From JASHPR01 sp963833885 (GTDB lineage Bacteria; Actinomycetota; Actinomycetes; Streptosporangiales; Streptosporangiaceae): a stretch of 64,000 nucleotides of DNA. Both the position numbers and the translations under genes were made by a program. Of the stretch, positions 9,662 through 18,627 are shown piece after piece. The notes under the pieces were generated by a model. It was not told the origin of the DNA. It made no database searches and saw only the letters and a list, made by a program, of their open reading frames with translations. The stretch covers positions 1-64,000 of the forward strand of contig CAWHZU010000006.1 of the NCBI GenBank assembly GCA_963833885.1. The letters run 5' to 3'. How positions within the stretch are numbered: position 1 is the stretch's first letter; every line of letters begins with the position of its first letter.

Positions 9662-10555
9662 ATGCCGAGCTGGCAAGACTTTCAGCCGTTCATCGTGACC
9701 GGTCTCGCCCTGGGAGGGGTCTATGCCCTCTCCGGGGTGGGACTGGTCGTCCTGTACCGGGCCACCGGCGTGGTCTATCTCGCATTCGGCGCCGTCGGCG
9801 CCATGGGCGCGCTGATCGCGTGGTCGGTGACTAACGCGCACGTGCAAGCCTGGGTTGGGTGGCTGGCCTGCCTGCTGTTCAGCGGGGCCGTGACACTTGG
9901 CTACGGAATGCTATTCGGCCCGGCTTTGTCGAAACGAGATCCACTCGTCAAGGCGACGGCCACGCTCGGCCTGCTGCTCGTGTTGTTCGGGCTCATGGAC
10001 CTGCTATGGACAACAAGCGGGGGCCAATCCCGCGCAATCACGTTGCCGACGGACAACAGCGGATTCATCATCGGGCAGATCCAGGTGACCTGGACCCAGG
10101 TCATCGGGCTGGCAGCGGGCTTCGCGATCACGGCGGTGACGGGCGCGTTCTTGCGCTATACCAAGCTCGGCACGGCCATGCGAGCGATGGCTAACGACCG
10201 GGAGATTACCGCGACGCTCGGGGTACCGGTGCGACGAGTCGAGGCAGCAGCGTGGCTCGGCTGCGGCCTCCTGGCCGGCCTGGCCGGCCTGCTGCTCGCA
10301 GACATGGTCGCGCTCGACGCGACAACGCTCACGTTCCTGGTGATCTCATCACTGGCCGCCGCGCTGATCGGCCGGCTGCGCTCGATCACCCTGACTCTCG
10401 CCGCCGCGATCGTGATCGGCCTGGTTCAGAACCTGCTGGTGCCGATCCCGTCGCTGTCCAACTACAACGACATGACGCCGTTCGTGCTCGCTGCCACAGC
10501 GCTGCTGGTGCTGTCCCGTCGCCAGGTGATAGCGCGATCACGCGAGGAAACCTAG
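9662..10555 (+). CDS. livH: Branched-chain-type ABC importer permease, LivH family
   Basis: This polytopic membrane protein of 297 residues has the LivH pattern: 'GLALGGVYALSGVGLVVLYR' at the N-terminus, then 'GVVYLAFGAVGAMGA', and the cytoplasmic coupling loop 'LRYTKLGTAMRAMANDREIT' with 'TLGVPV', which contacts the ATPase. It follows the binding protein by 47 bp and overlaps the next permease by one base (TAGTG), so translation is coupled. With the LivM-type permease it should form the membrane channel. Confidence 0.88.
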   Translation: MPSWQDFQPFIVTGLALGGVYALSGVGLVVLYRATGVVYLAFGAVGAMGALIAWSVTNAHVQAWVGWLACLLFSGAVTLGYGMLFGPALSKRDPLVKATATLGLLLVLFGLMDLLWTTSGGQSRAITLPTDNSGFIIGQIQVTWTQVIGLAAGFAITAVTGAFLRYTKLGTAMRAMANDREITATLGVPVRRVEAAAWLGCGLLAGLAGLLLADMVALDATTLTFLVISSLAAALIGRLRSITLTLAAAIVIGLVQNLLVPIPSLSNYNDMTPFVLAATALLVLSRRQVIARSREET

Positions 10556-11643
10556 TGCTCGATACTGCGGATGCACGCACCGGCGGGCGCAGGCAGTTCC
10601 GGCTGCGCCGACCTGGCCCGGGAACCCTGGTCCGGGCGGCGGTCGTCACCGGCCTGCTGCTGATCCTGCTGTTCGCGGCACCCGCGCTGCTCAGCGCCTA
10701 CTACGTCGACTCGATGACGCAGGTCGCCGTGTACGCCATGCTTGCAATCGGGCTTGGCCTGCTAGTCGGCCGGGTCGGTCTCGTCTCGCTCGGCCAGATC
10801 GCTGTTTTTGCAATCGGCGCATGGGTAACTGCCAGGCTGCTCTTCGCCACCTCGCAGCCCTACCCGCTCGTGCTGCTTGAGGCCGGAGCCAGCACGATGG
10901 CCGTGGGAACGCTCGTCGGGCTGCCTGCGCTGCGGCTGCGCGGTCTGTACCTGGCGCTGATCACGTTGATGCTCGCTGGCGCGTTCTCGATCGTGTTGGC
11001 AACCACGAACTTCCCCAACGGCGGTCACGGTTTCCTCGGCTACAACGGCAGCTCGGTGCACATCCCGCCGATCCGCCGGCCCAGCATCGCCACCACTGAC
11101 CCGGCGTACTTCCGCTATGCCGTCGTCGTTGCCGCGCTCATGTTCGCCCTCGTCTACGTGCATATCCGGACCCGGCCGGGCCGGGCCTGGATCGCCATCA
11201 GGCAGAGCGAGCCGGCCGCCATTGCGGCCGGCATCAACACCACGCTGTACAAGCTGTGGGCATTCGCCCTAGCATCCTTCATCACCGGCGTCGCCGGCGG
11301 GATATACGCGGGTGCTGTGCACTTCCTGTACTCGATCGACTTCCCGGCTCAGGACTCGATCATCCTGCTCGCGGTGGTGCTCATGGGCGGCGTATACAGC
11401 ATGTGGGGCGCGATCGTCGCTGCGCTCCTGCTGCAGTTGCTGCCGGCGCTGCTCAACGACTGGGGCGTGTCCGCTGACTGGCTCACGATCTTGTTTGGTG
11501 TCGGCGTGCTTCAGGTGCTGACCACCGCCCCGGCCGGGCTTGTCGATCAGGTTCCGAAGGACCTGGCCAGACTCGGCCGGCTGATCCTCCGCTCGACCGG
11601 ACCGCGGCATCGTCAGGGAGTGAGCGAGCATGATCGAGGTTAA
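10555..11643 (+). CDS. livM: Branched-chain-type ABC importer permease, LivM family
   Basis: The second permease has about 362 residues. After a basic N-terminus it shows about eight to ten membrane segments and LivM hallmarks: 'LLVGRVGLVSLGQIAVFAIG', 'LRLRGLYLALITLMLAGAF' and the coupling loop 'RPGRAWIAIRQSEPAAIAAG' with 'INTTLYKLWAFALASF'. GTG 10555 was chosen because it overlaps the LivH stop. The 3' end overlaps the ATPase start at 11630 by 14 bases, a tight operon layout. Confidence 0.88.
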   Translation: MLDTADARTGGRRQFRLRRPGPGTLVRAAVVTGLLLILLFAAPALLSAYYVDSMTQVAVYAMLAIGLGLLVGRVGLVSLGQIAVFAIGAWVTARLLFATSQPYPLVLLEAGASTMAVGTLVGLPALRLRGLYLALITLMLAGAFSIVLATTNFPNGGHGFLGYNGSSVHIPPIRRPSIATTDPAYFRYAVVVAALMFALVYVHIRTRPGRAWIAIRQSEPAAIAAGINTTLYKLWAFALASFITGVAGGIYAGAVHFLYSIDFPAQDSIILLAVVLMGGVYSMWGAIVAALLLQLLPALLNDWGVSADWLTILFGVGVLQVLTTAPAGLVDQVPKDLARLGRLILRSTGPRHRQGVSEHDRG

Positions 11644-12346
11644 GGACTTGACTGTCCGCTTCGGTGGCGTCACATCGCTGGACAGCATGAACGTGACCTT
11701 CGAGCCGGGCACCTGCGGCCTGATCGGGCCCAACGGCGCCGGGAAGACGACATTCTTCAATGTCCTGAGCGGCTTCGTCCGCCCGGCTTCCGGCAGCGTG
11801 CGGGCCTTCGGCGATGATCTGCTGTCCGTTGTTCACTTCCGCCGGGCCCGGTGGGGACTGCGTCGTACCTTCCAGACCGAGCAAGCGATCGAGGACCTCT
11901 CAGTCTATGACAATGTCGCGATCGTCCACGAGCACGCCAGGCAGCGCGGTACCGCACGCCGCCGCGACGTGCTGGACGCCATCTCGTTTGCCGGGCTGGA
12001 CGTCGATCCGCACGCCAAGGTAGGAACTCTCGGGGCGGGCCAGCGCAGGCTCGTGGAACTCGCCAGGGCAGTCGTCGGCCGGCCGAAGCTCGTGCTGCTC
12101 GACGAACCTGCTGCCGGGCTGCCAGACGAGGAGACCCGGAACCTGGCCGACGTGATCGGCAGGATCCCGTCCCGGACCGGAGCGCTCACCATCCTCGTGG
12201 ACCACGACATGAGTCTTGTGTCCGCCTGCTGCCAGACCACGGCCGTCCTTGACTTCGGACGGCTCATCGCATCCGGGCCGACCGCGGAAGTGCTCCGAGA
12301 CGAGCAGGTGACCCGGGCCTACCTGGGTACGGCGGACGTCACGTGA
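11630..12346 (+). CDS. livG: Branched-chain-type ABC importer ATPase, LivG family
   Basis: This 238-residue ATPase has Walker A GPNGAGKTTFF (about residues 33-43), Q-loop in 'RRTFQTEQAIEDLSVYDNVA' (a LivG signature), a degenerate signature motif 'TLGAGQRRLVELARAV', Walker B LVLLDEPAAGLPDEE and a switch histidine in 'LVDHDMSLV'. The signature sequence (LGAGQ in place of LSxGQ) is a known variation in this subfamily. Its stop overlaps the GTG start of the LivF-type ATPase at 12343. Confidence 0.88.
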   Translation: MIEVKDLTVRFGGVTSLDSMNVTFEPGTCGLIGPNGAGKTTFFNVLSGFVRPASGSVRAFGDDLLSVVHFRRARWGLRRTFQTEQAIEDLSVYDNVAIVHEHARQRGTARRRDVLDAISFAGLDVDPHAKVGTLGAGQRRLVELARAVVGRPKLVLLDEPAAGLPDEETRNLADVIGRIPSRTGALTILVDHDMSLVSACCQTTAVLDFGRLIASGPTAEVLRDEQVTRAYLGTADVT

Positions 12347-13137
12347 GCGAGCCACAGCCGATCGCGGCCGGCGCGGTTGCGCCGGAGCCGACCAACGCCG
12401 CGCTTAGGTTGCGCGGCCTCGTCGTGGAGCGGGGCCAGCGCGCCGTGATCCGGGACCTGTCGATAGACATCCCGGCCGGAGAGGTGACCGCCTTGCTCGG
12501 GCCGAACGGGGCCGGCAAGTCAACTCTGGTGCTGGCTGTCGGTGGTGTGCTCAAGCTGCAGGCCGGCTCGGTGACCATGGATGGGCTCGAGCTGTCCCGT
12601 CGGCGCCCTGAGCAGATTCGGCGGGCTGGCATCGCCATCGTCCCGGAGGGCCGCAGGCTCCTCTCCGACCTGACCGTCGCGGACAATATCCGCGTCGCGG
12701 CCTACTCGCTGTCGGGCGATCGAGCCAAGGCCGGGCGCGATCGCGCACTTGCGTTGTTTCCGGAGATTTCCAGGCGGCTGTCGGCGCCCGCGAGAGCGCT
12801 ATCGGGCGGCGAGCAGCAAATGCTCGTGCTAGCGCAAGCCCTCGTGACGGAGCCCAGGTACCTGCTGATAGACGAGCTGTCACTGGGGCTTGCACCGGTG
12901 GTTATCAACCGGCTCATCCCGACCATCCGGGCTGTGGCCGAGTCCGGCATCGGCGTGCTGCTTATCGAGCAGTTCGCAACGGTCGCACTGGCCCTCGCTA
13001 ACAACGCCTACATCCTGGAGAGCGGCAGGCTGCGATTCTCCGGGCTGGCCAGTGAGCTGCGAGCAAACCCGGAACTGCTCAGGTCGGCGTACCTGCTGCG
13101 AGGTAGCGACGGTCACACCGGCGATGGCCGGGTCTGA
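12343..13137 (+). CDS. livF: Branched-chain-type ABC importer ATPase, LivF family
   Basis: This 264-residue partner ATPase completes the five-part importer. It has Walker A GPNGAGKSTLV, the LivF-type 'GIAIVPEGRRLLSDLTVADN', signature 'ALSGGEQQMLVLAQAL', Walker B YLLIDELSLGLAPVV and 'LLIEQFATVALALANNAYIL'. The start is GTG 12343, four bases before the LivG-type stop. It ends by overlapping the start of the dehydrogenase gene at 13137 (TGATG), so the dehydrogenase probably belongs to the same transcript and may act on the imported compound. Confidence 0.88.
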   Translation: MSEPQPIAAGAVAPEPTNAALRLRGLVVERGQRAVIRDLSIDIPAGEVTALLGPNGAGKSTLVLAVGGVLKLQAGSVTMDGLELSRRRPEQIRRAGIAIVPEGRRLLSDLTVADNIRVAAYSLSGDRAKAGRDRALALFPEISRRLSAPARALSGGEQQMLVLAQALVTEPRYLLIDELSLGLAPVVINRLIPTIRAVAESGIGVLLIEQFATVALALANNAYILESGRLRFSGLASELRANPELLRSAYLLRGSDGHTGDGRV

Positions 13138-14171
13138 TGCGTGCCGCGGTCACCGAGGGCGCCGGTTCCATGCGGGTGGTCGAGCGCGCCGAACCGGCTG
13201 CCCCCGGTCCGCGGGACGTTGTGATTCGCCCCGAGGCAGTCGGGATCTGCGGCTCGGACTATCACTTCTTTGCCGGACACCTGTCGGACGCGGCTGGCGG
13301 GTCGCAATTCCCGCGGGTGCAAGGCCACGAACTGGCCGGGTGCATCACGGCGCTTGGCCCCGGTTGCCGTCCGGAGCTGCATGTCGGCCAGCGCGTCGCG
13401 GTATGGCCTCTGCATGCATGCGGACGCTGTTATCCGTGCAGCGTAGGCCGGCCGAACACCTGCGACGCGTTCAAGCTGACCGGGATTCACCTGGATGGCG
13501 GCCTTCAGGAACGGCTGTCGCTCGGCGAAGGACAGGTTTACCCGATTGACGTCGGCGATCCCGCCGTCGCGGCCACGGCCGAGCCAGTGTCGATTGCCGT
13601 GCGCGCCGTGAACAGAGCGGCCATCCAGGCCGGCGAACGCGCCGTCGTGCTCGGGGCCGGGCCGATCGGCTACTGCATCTGCCTGGTGGCGCGCGAGCGC
13701 GGCGCCGAGGTGCTGGTGATTGACCTGCTAGAACATCGGCTCGCGCTGAGCCGCGAGCTGGGCGCCGAGATCCTGCAGTGGCGCGGCGTAGCCCATGCCG
13801 TCGAGTCCGCCCGCCGGTGGGCCGGCCTCGCGGGACCGCCGGTTGCCTTCGACGCAACCGGTGCCACGGCAGCAGTCCAGGCAATGGTCACCATGGTGGC
13901 GTCGGCCGGCCGGGCAGTGCAGGTAGGGATGTCGAACGATGAAGTGCCGATCCGGATCGGCAGCCTGACCGAGAAGGAACTGGACCTCCTCGGGGTGAGC
14001 TGCTGCGGCCAGGCGGAGTTCGGCGACGCGGTCGCCGTGGTCCAGCGCCAGAGCGCGTCGCTGGCGCGCCTGATCAGCCACGAGTTCCCGCTGTCGGAGG
14101 CGCCAGCGGCCATCCGCTACGCGATCGCCAATCCGGCCGAGGTCATGAAAGTGATGATCAGGACCAGCTGA
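13137..14171 (+). CDS. Zinc-dependent medium-chain alcohol dehydrogenase
   Basis: This MDR-family enzyme of 344 residues has the catalytic zinc site (GICGSDYHFF with Cys, and GHE at residues 68-70), the structural zinc loop 'CGRCYPCSVGRPNTC' with four cysteines, and a Rossmann motif 'VVLGAGPIGYCICLVARERG' for NAD(P)H. The pattern resembles the polyol/threonine 3-dehydrogenase branch (GSD after the first Cys). It should oxidise a secondary alcohol or reduce the corresponding ketone in the cytosol. It overlaps the importer ATPase gene by one base, suggesting that its substrate, or a derivative, is brought in by that importer. The specific substrate cannot be called. Confidence 0.85.
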   Translation: MRAAVTEGAGSMRVVERAEPAAPGPRDVVIRPEAVGICGSDYHFFAGHLSDAAGGSQFPRVQGHELAGCITALGPGCRPELHVGQRVAVWPLHACGRCYPCSVGRPNTCDAFKLTGIHLDGGLQERLSLGEGQVYPIDVGDPAVAATAEPVSIAVRAVNRAAIQAGERAVVLGAGPIGYCICLVARERGAEVLVIDLLEHRLALSRELGAEILQWRGVAHAVESARRWAGLAGPPVAFDATGATAAVQAMVTMVASAGRAVQVGMSNDEVPIRIGSLTEKELDLLGVSCCGQAEFGDAVAVVQRQSASLARLISHEFPLSEAPAAIRYAIANPAEVMKVMIRTS

Positions 14172-14188
14172 GCGCCGCGGTCAGGGCG

Positions 14189-14701
14189 TCACAGGTACAG
14201 CCGCTCGTCGATCGGAATGCCTTGCTCCTGACAATAGGTCTCGTAGTGGTTAATGAACCAGAACACATCCACCGTCTCCACGACGCGATCCTCTTCGTCC
14301 AGGAACTCCAACGGGCCGTTCAGCCAGAAGAAGGTCTTCATTCCCTTCTCGGAGTACAGCGTGTGGGTCCGGCCAGGGCTCTCCCGCACGAAGTCACCGG
14401 CCTTGGCCACCCAGGAGTACTCGCGGTACAGCCAGGTGCCTTCGATGACGTAACCCGATACCGGCCCGCGGTGGCGGTGCCGTCCAAGCTCACCGCCCGC
14501 CTGAACCCAGAGCACATTCGCGGCACTGCTGCTGCGGACGTCGAACGTGAGGTGCTTGATGTACACATTGGGGATGAACGGCACCCAGGGCGAGCCCTCG
14601 CCGTCGACGTAGCCTTCCTTGAGAGCGTACTTGTCCCGCATTTTGTCGACGCGCGACTCGATCTGGATGTAATTGCTGATGACCTCGTCAGTCGTGGTCA
14701 T
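14189..14701 (-). CDS. Cupin-domain dioxygenase-like protein
   Basis: This 170-residue single-domain cupin has 'WVQAGGELGRHRHRGPVSGY' as motif 1, with its histidine metal ligands, 'VIEGTWLYREYSWVAKAGDF' between the motifs, and a second motif around 'SPGRTHTLYSEKGMKTFFWL'. The layout resembles 2,4'-dihydroxyacetophenone dioxygenase-like and ChrR-type cupins, which cleave aryl ketones or quench anti-sigma factors. Start is ATG 14701 with GAGAGGGG upstream. It is divergent from the AraC-type regulator, which may control it, and faces the dehydrogenase gene end to end (17 bp between stops). A dioxygenase role is plausible in this aromatic/ketone setting but not shown. Confidence 0.7.
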   Translation of the reverse strand: MTTTDEVISNYIQIESRVDKMRDKYALKEGYVDGEGSPWVPFIPNVYIKHLTFDVRSSSAANVLWVQAGGELGRHRHRGPVSGYVIEGTWLYREYSWVAKAGDFVRESPGRTHTLYSEKGMKTFFWLNGPLEFLDEEDRVVETVDVFWFINHYETYCQEQGIPIDERLYL

Positions 14702-14901
14702 ACCGGACCCCTCTCGATGCTGGCGCCGGCGACTCCGGCCGCGTGCCGTCTGGCCCGCCGACGAACCAGACCGTAATGCCGCTGCTCGCGCTGTTCTTGA
14801 CTGTGAGCGCATAGATGCCTGACTCTGGGTGCACCGGTAACGGCCCATTCACGAAGCCGGTCCCGGCCGGTCACTGGAGGATCCCCGACGAGGTCGCGGC
14901 C

Positions 14902-15867
14902 ATGCCAATCTGCTTCTCGACCGCCACGGTGGACCAGCGGTCCCAGCTGAGCTACTGGCGCGAGGTCGTCTGCGCGACCTTTGTCGGGCTCGACGTCGAA
15001 CCGCTGCAGCGGGCGACGGCCGGATTCCGGGCCGAGGTCACGGCTCGCCGTCTCGGCGGGATGCAGGTGGCCACCGTCGTGTCGGAGCCCCATGCGGTCT
15101 TCCGGTCGCCGGCCCTGATCCGCAGCTCAGCCGACGATGACCTGTTTGTGAACCTCGCGGTCGGCGGCGGCGCTGTCGTGGCACAGGACGGACGCGAAGC
15201 GATTCTGCGCCCCGGTGACTTCACTGTTTATGACAGCGCGCGGCCCTGCCGGATAGCGTGCCACGATCCGTTCCGGTTGCATGTCCTGAAGGTGCCGCGG
15301 GAGTTGTTCATGTCCCGCTGCCAGCTTCCGGCGGGTATCACCGCAACTGCGCTACGGGGAGATCGCGGCGTGGGCGCGCTGTTCACGTCCCTGCTGCTCA
15401 GCGTATCCGCGCACGCCGACGAGCTACCCTCACAAGTCGGCGGGCAGGTTGGGGTCAGCGTGCTCGAGCTGCTCGCCACCGCCCTGGCCGAGCAGGCCTG
15501 CCGGGTCCGGCCGACGCTGCCACGGGAGGCCCAGCTGCTGCGGGCACAGCGTTATATCACCGACCACCTGGCTAACCCGGACCTGACGCCGCGGACAGTG
15601 GCCGAAGCCCTCGGCCTCTCCGTGCGGTATCTCCAACTGCTCTTCCAGGCGGAGCAGACATCGGTGTTCCGCTGGATCCTGGAGCGCCGGCTTGACCTTG
15701 CCGCCCGGCTGCTCACCGATCCGCGACAGCTCAGCCGGAGCATCACGAACATCGCTTTCGCAGCCGGTTTCAAGGACAGCGCGCACTTCTCCCGCGTCTT
15801 CAAGGATCGATATGGGCTTGGTCCCCGCGGCTATCGGCAGGGCGCCCAAGCAGGCCCCGGACACTGA
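14902..15867 (+). CDS. AraC-family transcriptional regulator
   Basis: The regulator has about 321 residues. The N-terminal half is the AraC-binding-like domain seen in AraC proteins of aromatic/alkane catabolism ('SYWREVVCATFVGLDVEP', 'FTVYDSARP'). The C-terminal 100 residues form the two helix-turn-helices: 'RAQRYITDHLANPDLTPRTV' then 'AEALGLSVRYLQLLFQAEQT', and 'SITNIAFAAGFKDSAHFSRV' then 'FKDRYGLGPRGYR'. ATG 14902 was chosen because family members usually begin about 20 residues before the WREVV motif; an in-frame ATG at 14815 is possible. It shares a 200 bp divergent region with the cupin gene, the most likely target. Confidence 0.85.
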   Translation: MPICFSTATVDQRSQLSYWREVVCATFVGLDVEPLQRATAGFRAEVTARRLGGMQVATVVSEPHAVFRSPALIRSSADDDLFVNLAVGGGAVVAQDGREAILRPGDFTVYDSARPCRIACHDPFRLHVLKVPRELFMSRCQLPAGITATALRGDRGVGALFTSLLLSVSAHADELPSQVGGQVGVSVLELLATALAEQACRVRPTLPREAQLLRAQRYITDHLANPDLTPRTVAEALGLSVRYLQLLFQAEQTSVFRWILERRLDLAARLLTDPRQLSRSITNIAFAAGFKDSAHFSRVFKDRYGLGPRGYRQGAQAGPGH

Positions 15868-16096
15868 CGTACGTGAGGGCTCTTGTCATGTATAGTCCGC
15901 CCCGCGGCGGCAGCGGCGCACTGGCTCAGTTGGCTCGATGGTGGTTTGAAACAAGACCCCTCCGCCATGGCGGCCAGCGTAATAATAGCCTGCTAGCAGG
16001 CCAGGTATGCGCTTCAAGCGGCAAGCTGCGAAGCGATCATGCCTGCCTGGCTTGTGCATTTACACATGGCTGTCAGAACGCACGCGGTGTAGATTT

Positions 16097-17563
16097 GTGC
16101 CTGTGGTGGCCAGGTGGCAGGCGTCGCGCCAGCCCTCCGTAGTACTGGACGAACATGCCGTCCAGCGTGAGAATTTCCTGCTCCGCGAATTGGTAACTGT
16201 ATATCAGCGGCTGACCGGGCTCACCTTGCAGGACGCCGACGTGTCAACGGTCGTCCAATTGCTCACCGAGCGGACCGCCGCGACGGTGGCGGTCGTCAGC
16301 CGCGGACTTGAGATCCTGGCCGCCGCTGCTCCCGATGTCACCCACGAGGACATTGCCGCGAGCGTCGGCGCGTACCTGCGGAACCCGCGACTGGGCGCGG
16401 TGCTCAACAACACGGCACAGACCCGACGATCACTCCGGCTGCCTGACGTCGGCGATTCCGTGCCCGTCATCGTGGCGCCGATCCTGGTCGGTGACGACGT
16501 CCCCGCATACCTCATGACCTTCGGCCATGCCCAGCAGCCCGACGGCGGCGACATGAGTCTGCTGGTGACCGAACACGCAGCAACAATCTGCGGGGTGATA
16601 CTAGGCCGAGAGCGCGTGGTGGCCGCCGCTGCCCGCCAGGTCCGCGACGATCTCGTCGAGGGTCTCCTGCTGGGTAGCCGGGAGAACGGCGAGGTCGGAC
16701 GGTGGGCTCGGCACCTCGGCTACGACTCCAGCCGGGACCACCGGATAGTCGCGGTTGCTATCCATGCCGGCGGGCCAGCACGTCCGGTGAGTAGCGTATC
16801 GACGCTGGCAAAGCCAGTGGCTGCCGCGGTCGATCACTTCTTCACGGCGCGGACGCCGGGTGTTATCACCTCCATTCGCGATGATGAGGTGGTCGTCGTG
16901 ATCGCCGAGCCTGACGGCCACGCTGCGGCCGATCCAGACGCGAAATGGCTGAGCTCAGGCTGCCTCACCCGGATGCGCGATCTGTTCCCGGAGGCTGTCA
17001 TCACCATCGGGATCGGCGGAGCCTGCCGCGACCCGGCGGAGATCGCCCGGTCCTACGGCCAGGCGCGGCGTACGATCGACGCCATCGTCCGCCTGGGACA
17101 TCAGGGCCAGGTTGTGGCATTCGAGGACCTCGGCATCCACCGGCTGCTGCTGCAGGTCCCCGACCTCGCTGAGTTGCGGTCGTTTGCCACCGAGATACTA
17201 GGTGAGCTTGATCGGCAGGATCCTCAGCGGGGTGTCGAGCTGCTGACCACGCTGGCGTGTTACTTCCGGGAAAACAACAGCCCGCAGCGGACCGCACGAA
17301 GTCTCTATCTGCACCCCAACACCGTCGCCTACCGCATCAGGCGGATCCAGGAGATCACCGGTCTGCGGCTTGACATCTATCGCGACCGGCTGATGGCGCA
17401 GGTGGCGATCGAAATCCTGGGCGCGGCCGAGGGCAGGCTGAACGTCCTGCCCGCTGCGAGCGCGGCGGGCTATGCGCGCCGGATGACCGCGCTGCCCGGC
17501 GGCGGTGAACGAGGTGCCCGAGGACGACCGGCAGGACGCCGAAGCACAGCCGCCACAGGCTGA
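16097..17563 (+). CDS. PucR/CdaR-type transcriptional regulator
   Basis: This cytoplasmic regulator has about 488 residues. The middle part holds a GAF-like sensor region and the CdaR GGDEF-like fold ('VRDDLVEGLLLGSRENGEV', 'PEAVITIGIGGACRDPAEI'). The C-terminus is the PucR helix-turn-helix: 'LTTLACYFRENNSPQRTARS', then 'LYLHPNTVAYRIRRIQEITG', then 'LRLDIYRDRLMAQVAIEIL'. Such proteins respond to a catabolic substrate (purines, sugars, aromatics). The start is uncertain: no good ribosome binding site precedes any candidate; GTG 16097 is given, and the frame is open from 16007. It reads into the one-carbon block, whose first broken gene overlaps its end, so it may regulate that block. Confidence 0.82.
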   Translation: MPVVARWQASRQPSVVLDEHAVQRENFLLRELVTVYQRLTGLTLQDADVSTVVQLLTERTAATVAVVSRGLEILAAAAPDVTHEDIAASVGAYLRNPRLGAVLNNTAQTRRSLRLPDVGDSVPVIVAPILVGDDVPAYLMTFGHAQQPDGGDMSLLVTEHAATICGVILGRERVVAAAARQVRDDLVEGLLLGSRENGEVGRWARHLGYDSSRDHRIVAVAIHAGGPARPVSSVSTLAKPVAAAVDHFFTARTPGVITSIRDDEVVVVIAEPDGHAAADPDAKWLSSGCLTRMRDLFPEAVITIGIGGACRDPAEIARSYGQARRTIDAIVRLGHQGQVVAFEDLGIHRLLLQVPDLAELRSFATEILGELDRQDPQRGVELLTTLACYFRENNSPQRTARSLYLHPNTVAYRIRRIQEITGLRLDIYRDRLMAQVAIEILGAAEGRLNVLPAASAAGYARRMTALPGGGERGARGRPAGRRSTAATG

Positions 17564-17862
17564 TATAGGGACCACGCTTGGCCAGCGGGTGCTGATCTGC
17601 GACGGCGCGATGGGCACGATGCTGCATGCGGCCGGCAATTCGCTCAGCCCTGCCGGTAAGCGCGCAACCGAACGCGGGGCTACCGCGCCGGGTGGCTGGA
17701 CGCAGGTTTGAGTACAACATCGACGGTGCCTATTTCATGCGGGCATCGAGATGGCAGCCGAGTTGCTCGCCGAGGCCGGTCCGCTCGTGCAGGGCACGGT
17801 GCTGGCGCTACCTGGCACCGATCCGGCCGCGCTCGACCGGCTGCTGGACGCCGTGCCCTGAC
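17505..17862 (+). pseudogene. Homocysteine methyltransferase / MTHFR remnant
   Basis: The first frame (from 17505) contains 'GQRVLICDGAMGTMLHAAGN', the N-terminal signature of homocysteine S-methyltransferase domains (MetH / bifunctional type), then stops making sense after about 45 residues. Downstream, 17708-17862 encodes 'FEYNIDGAYF' and, one base out of frame, 'HAGIEMAAELLAEAGPLVQG' followed by a C-terminal tail ending at a TGA (17860-17862), resembling the last 40 residues of a methylenetetrahydrofolate reductase or methyltransferase. The central several hundred residues are missing. It is best read as a decayed gene with an internal deletion and a frameshift, in front of intact metV/metF-like genes. 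The C-terminal assignment is tentative. Confidence 0.5.
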
Positions 17863-18050
17863 CGGACAATATTGTCAGGTCAGGCCGTTGTCTTCCGGCC
17901 ACAACGAGGTGCGGCGGACGTTGTGGCTACGGATGTTGATCCGGATCCGGCCACCCGCGCATGCTGAAGCCGCGCACTAGTTGCGCTCGTCGCCCGGCCC
18001 GGCCGCATCCGGCCACCCGCGGCAGCCGACCGCTACGGAAGGGAGCGCGG

Positions 18051-18620
18051 GTGAGTACGCGAACCCACTCGTCGACTCCGCAGTCCGGGCGACTCACCGC
18101 GGCGCCGCCGAGCCCGGTGCGGCCGCGCGTTCCGGCGCGTTCCATGTACAGGCTGCATCGCCTGCTGCAACCGAACGCCGGATACCGGCGGCTGGCCACC
18201 TGGCTGGAGGCGAGACGGTGGCGCAACCGCCTGTTCACGATCGTCGAGGAGCACGTCAAGGACGATATGTTCGGCTGCCGCATGTGCGGTCAGTGCGTCC
18301 TTCCCGTCACCGGCTATGCGTGCCCGATGACGTGCCCGAAGCAACTCAGGAACGGCCCGTGTGGCGGCGTCGGCCAGGACGGTAGCTGCGAGGTCTACCC
18401 GGCCACCAGATGCGTCTGGCTGGTCGCGTATGAGCGCGCCGAGAACGCGGGAAACGGCCGTGACCTCCTCCGGCTGCAACGCCCGATCGATCACCGGCGC
18501 TGGGGTCAGAGCTCCTGGATCAACTACTGGCAGGGCCGGGACGAGAGCCTGTGCACCGAGGATGACGGACTGGCCCGCACCGCGTCGATCAGTCCCGCCG
18601 GACTGCAGCGGCCGGGATGA
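18051..18620 (+). CDS. metV: MetV-like cysteine-rich methylenetetrahydrofolate reductase partner (MTHFR_C domain)
   Basis: This 189-residue protein has a basic N-terminal third followed by the MTHFR_C-type domain. Cysteines cluster as 'DMFGCRMCGQCVLPVTGYAC' and then 'PMTCPKQLRNGPCGGVGQDG', plus later 'CEVYPATRC', enough to bind zinc and/or an iron-sulfur cluster. This domain is known from MetV, the small subunit of MetVF reductases in acetogens, and as a C-terminal extension in other MTHFRs. GTG 18051 follows GGAAGGGAG. Its stop is 7 bp before the MetF start at 18628, so the two are surely co-translated. MetV-type proteins are less usual in aerobic actinobacteria, where MetF normally works alone. 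Confidence 0.75.
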   Translation: MSTRTHSSTPQSGRLTAAPPSPVRPRVPARSMYRLHRLLQPNAGYRRLATWLEARRWRNRLFTIVEEHVKDDMFGCRMCGQCVLPVTGYACPMTCPKQLRNGPCGGVGQDGSCEVYPATRCVWLVAYERAENAGNGRDLLRLQRPIDHRRWGQSSWINYWQGRDESLCTEDDGLARTASISPAGLQRPG

Positions 18621-18627
18621 CGACCAC

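Noticed and set aside
15910..15970. tRNA-like look around GGCTCAGTTGGCTCG
   Set aside because: The D-arm-like piece is not followed by an anticodon stem, T-arm or acceptor pairing, so no tRNA can be folded.
16053..16066. TGTG / CACA inverted repeat upstream of the PucR-type gene
   Set aside because: Arms are only four bases, so it is likely chance.
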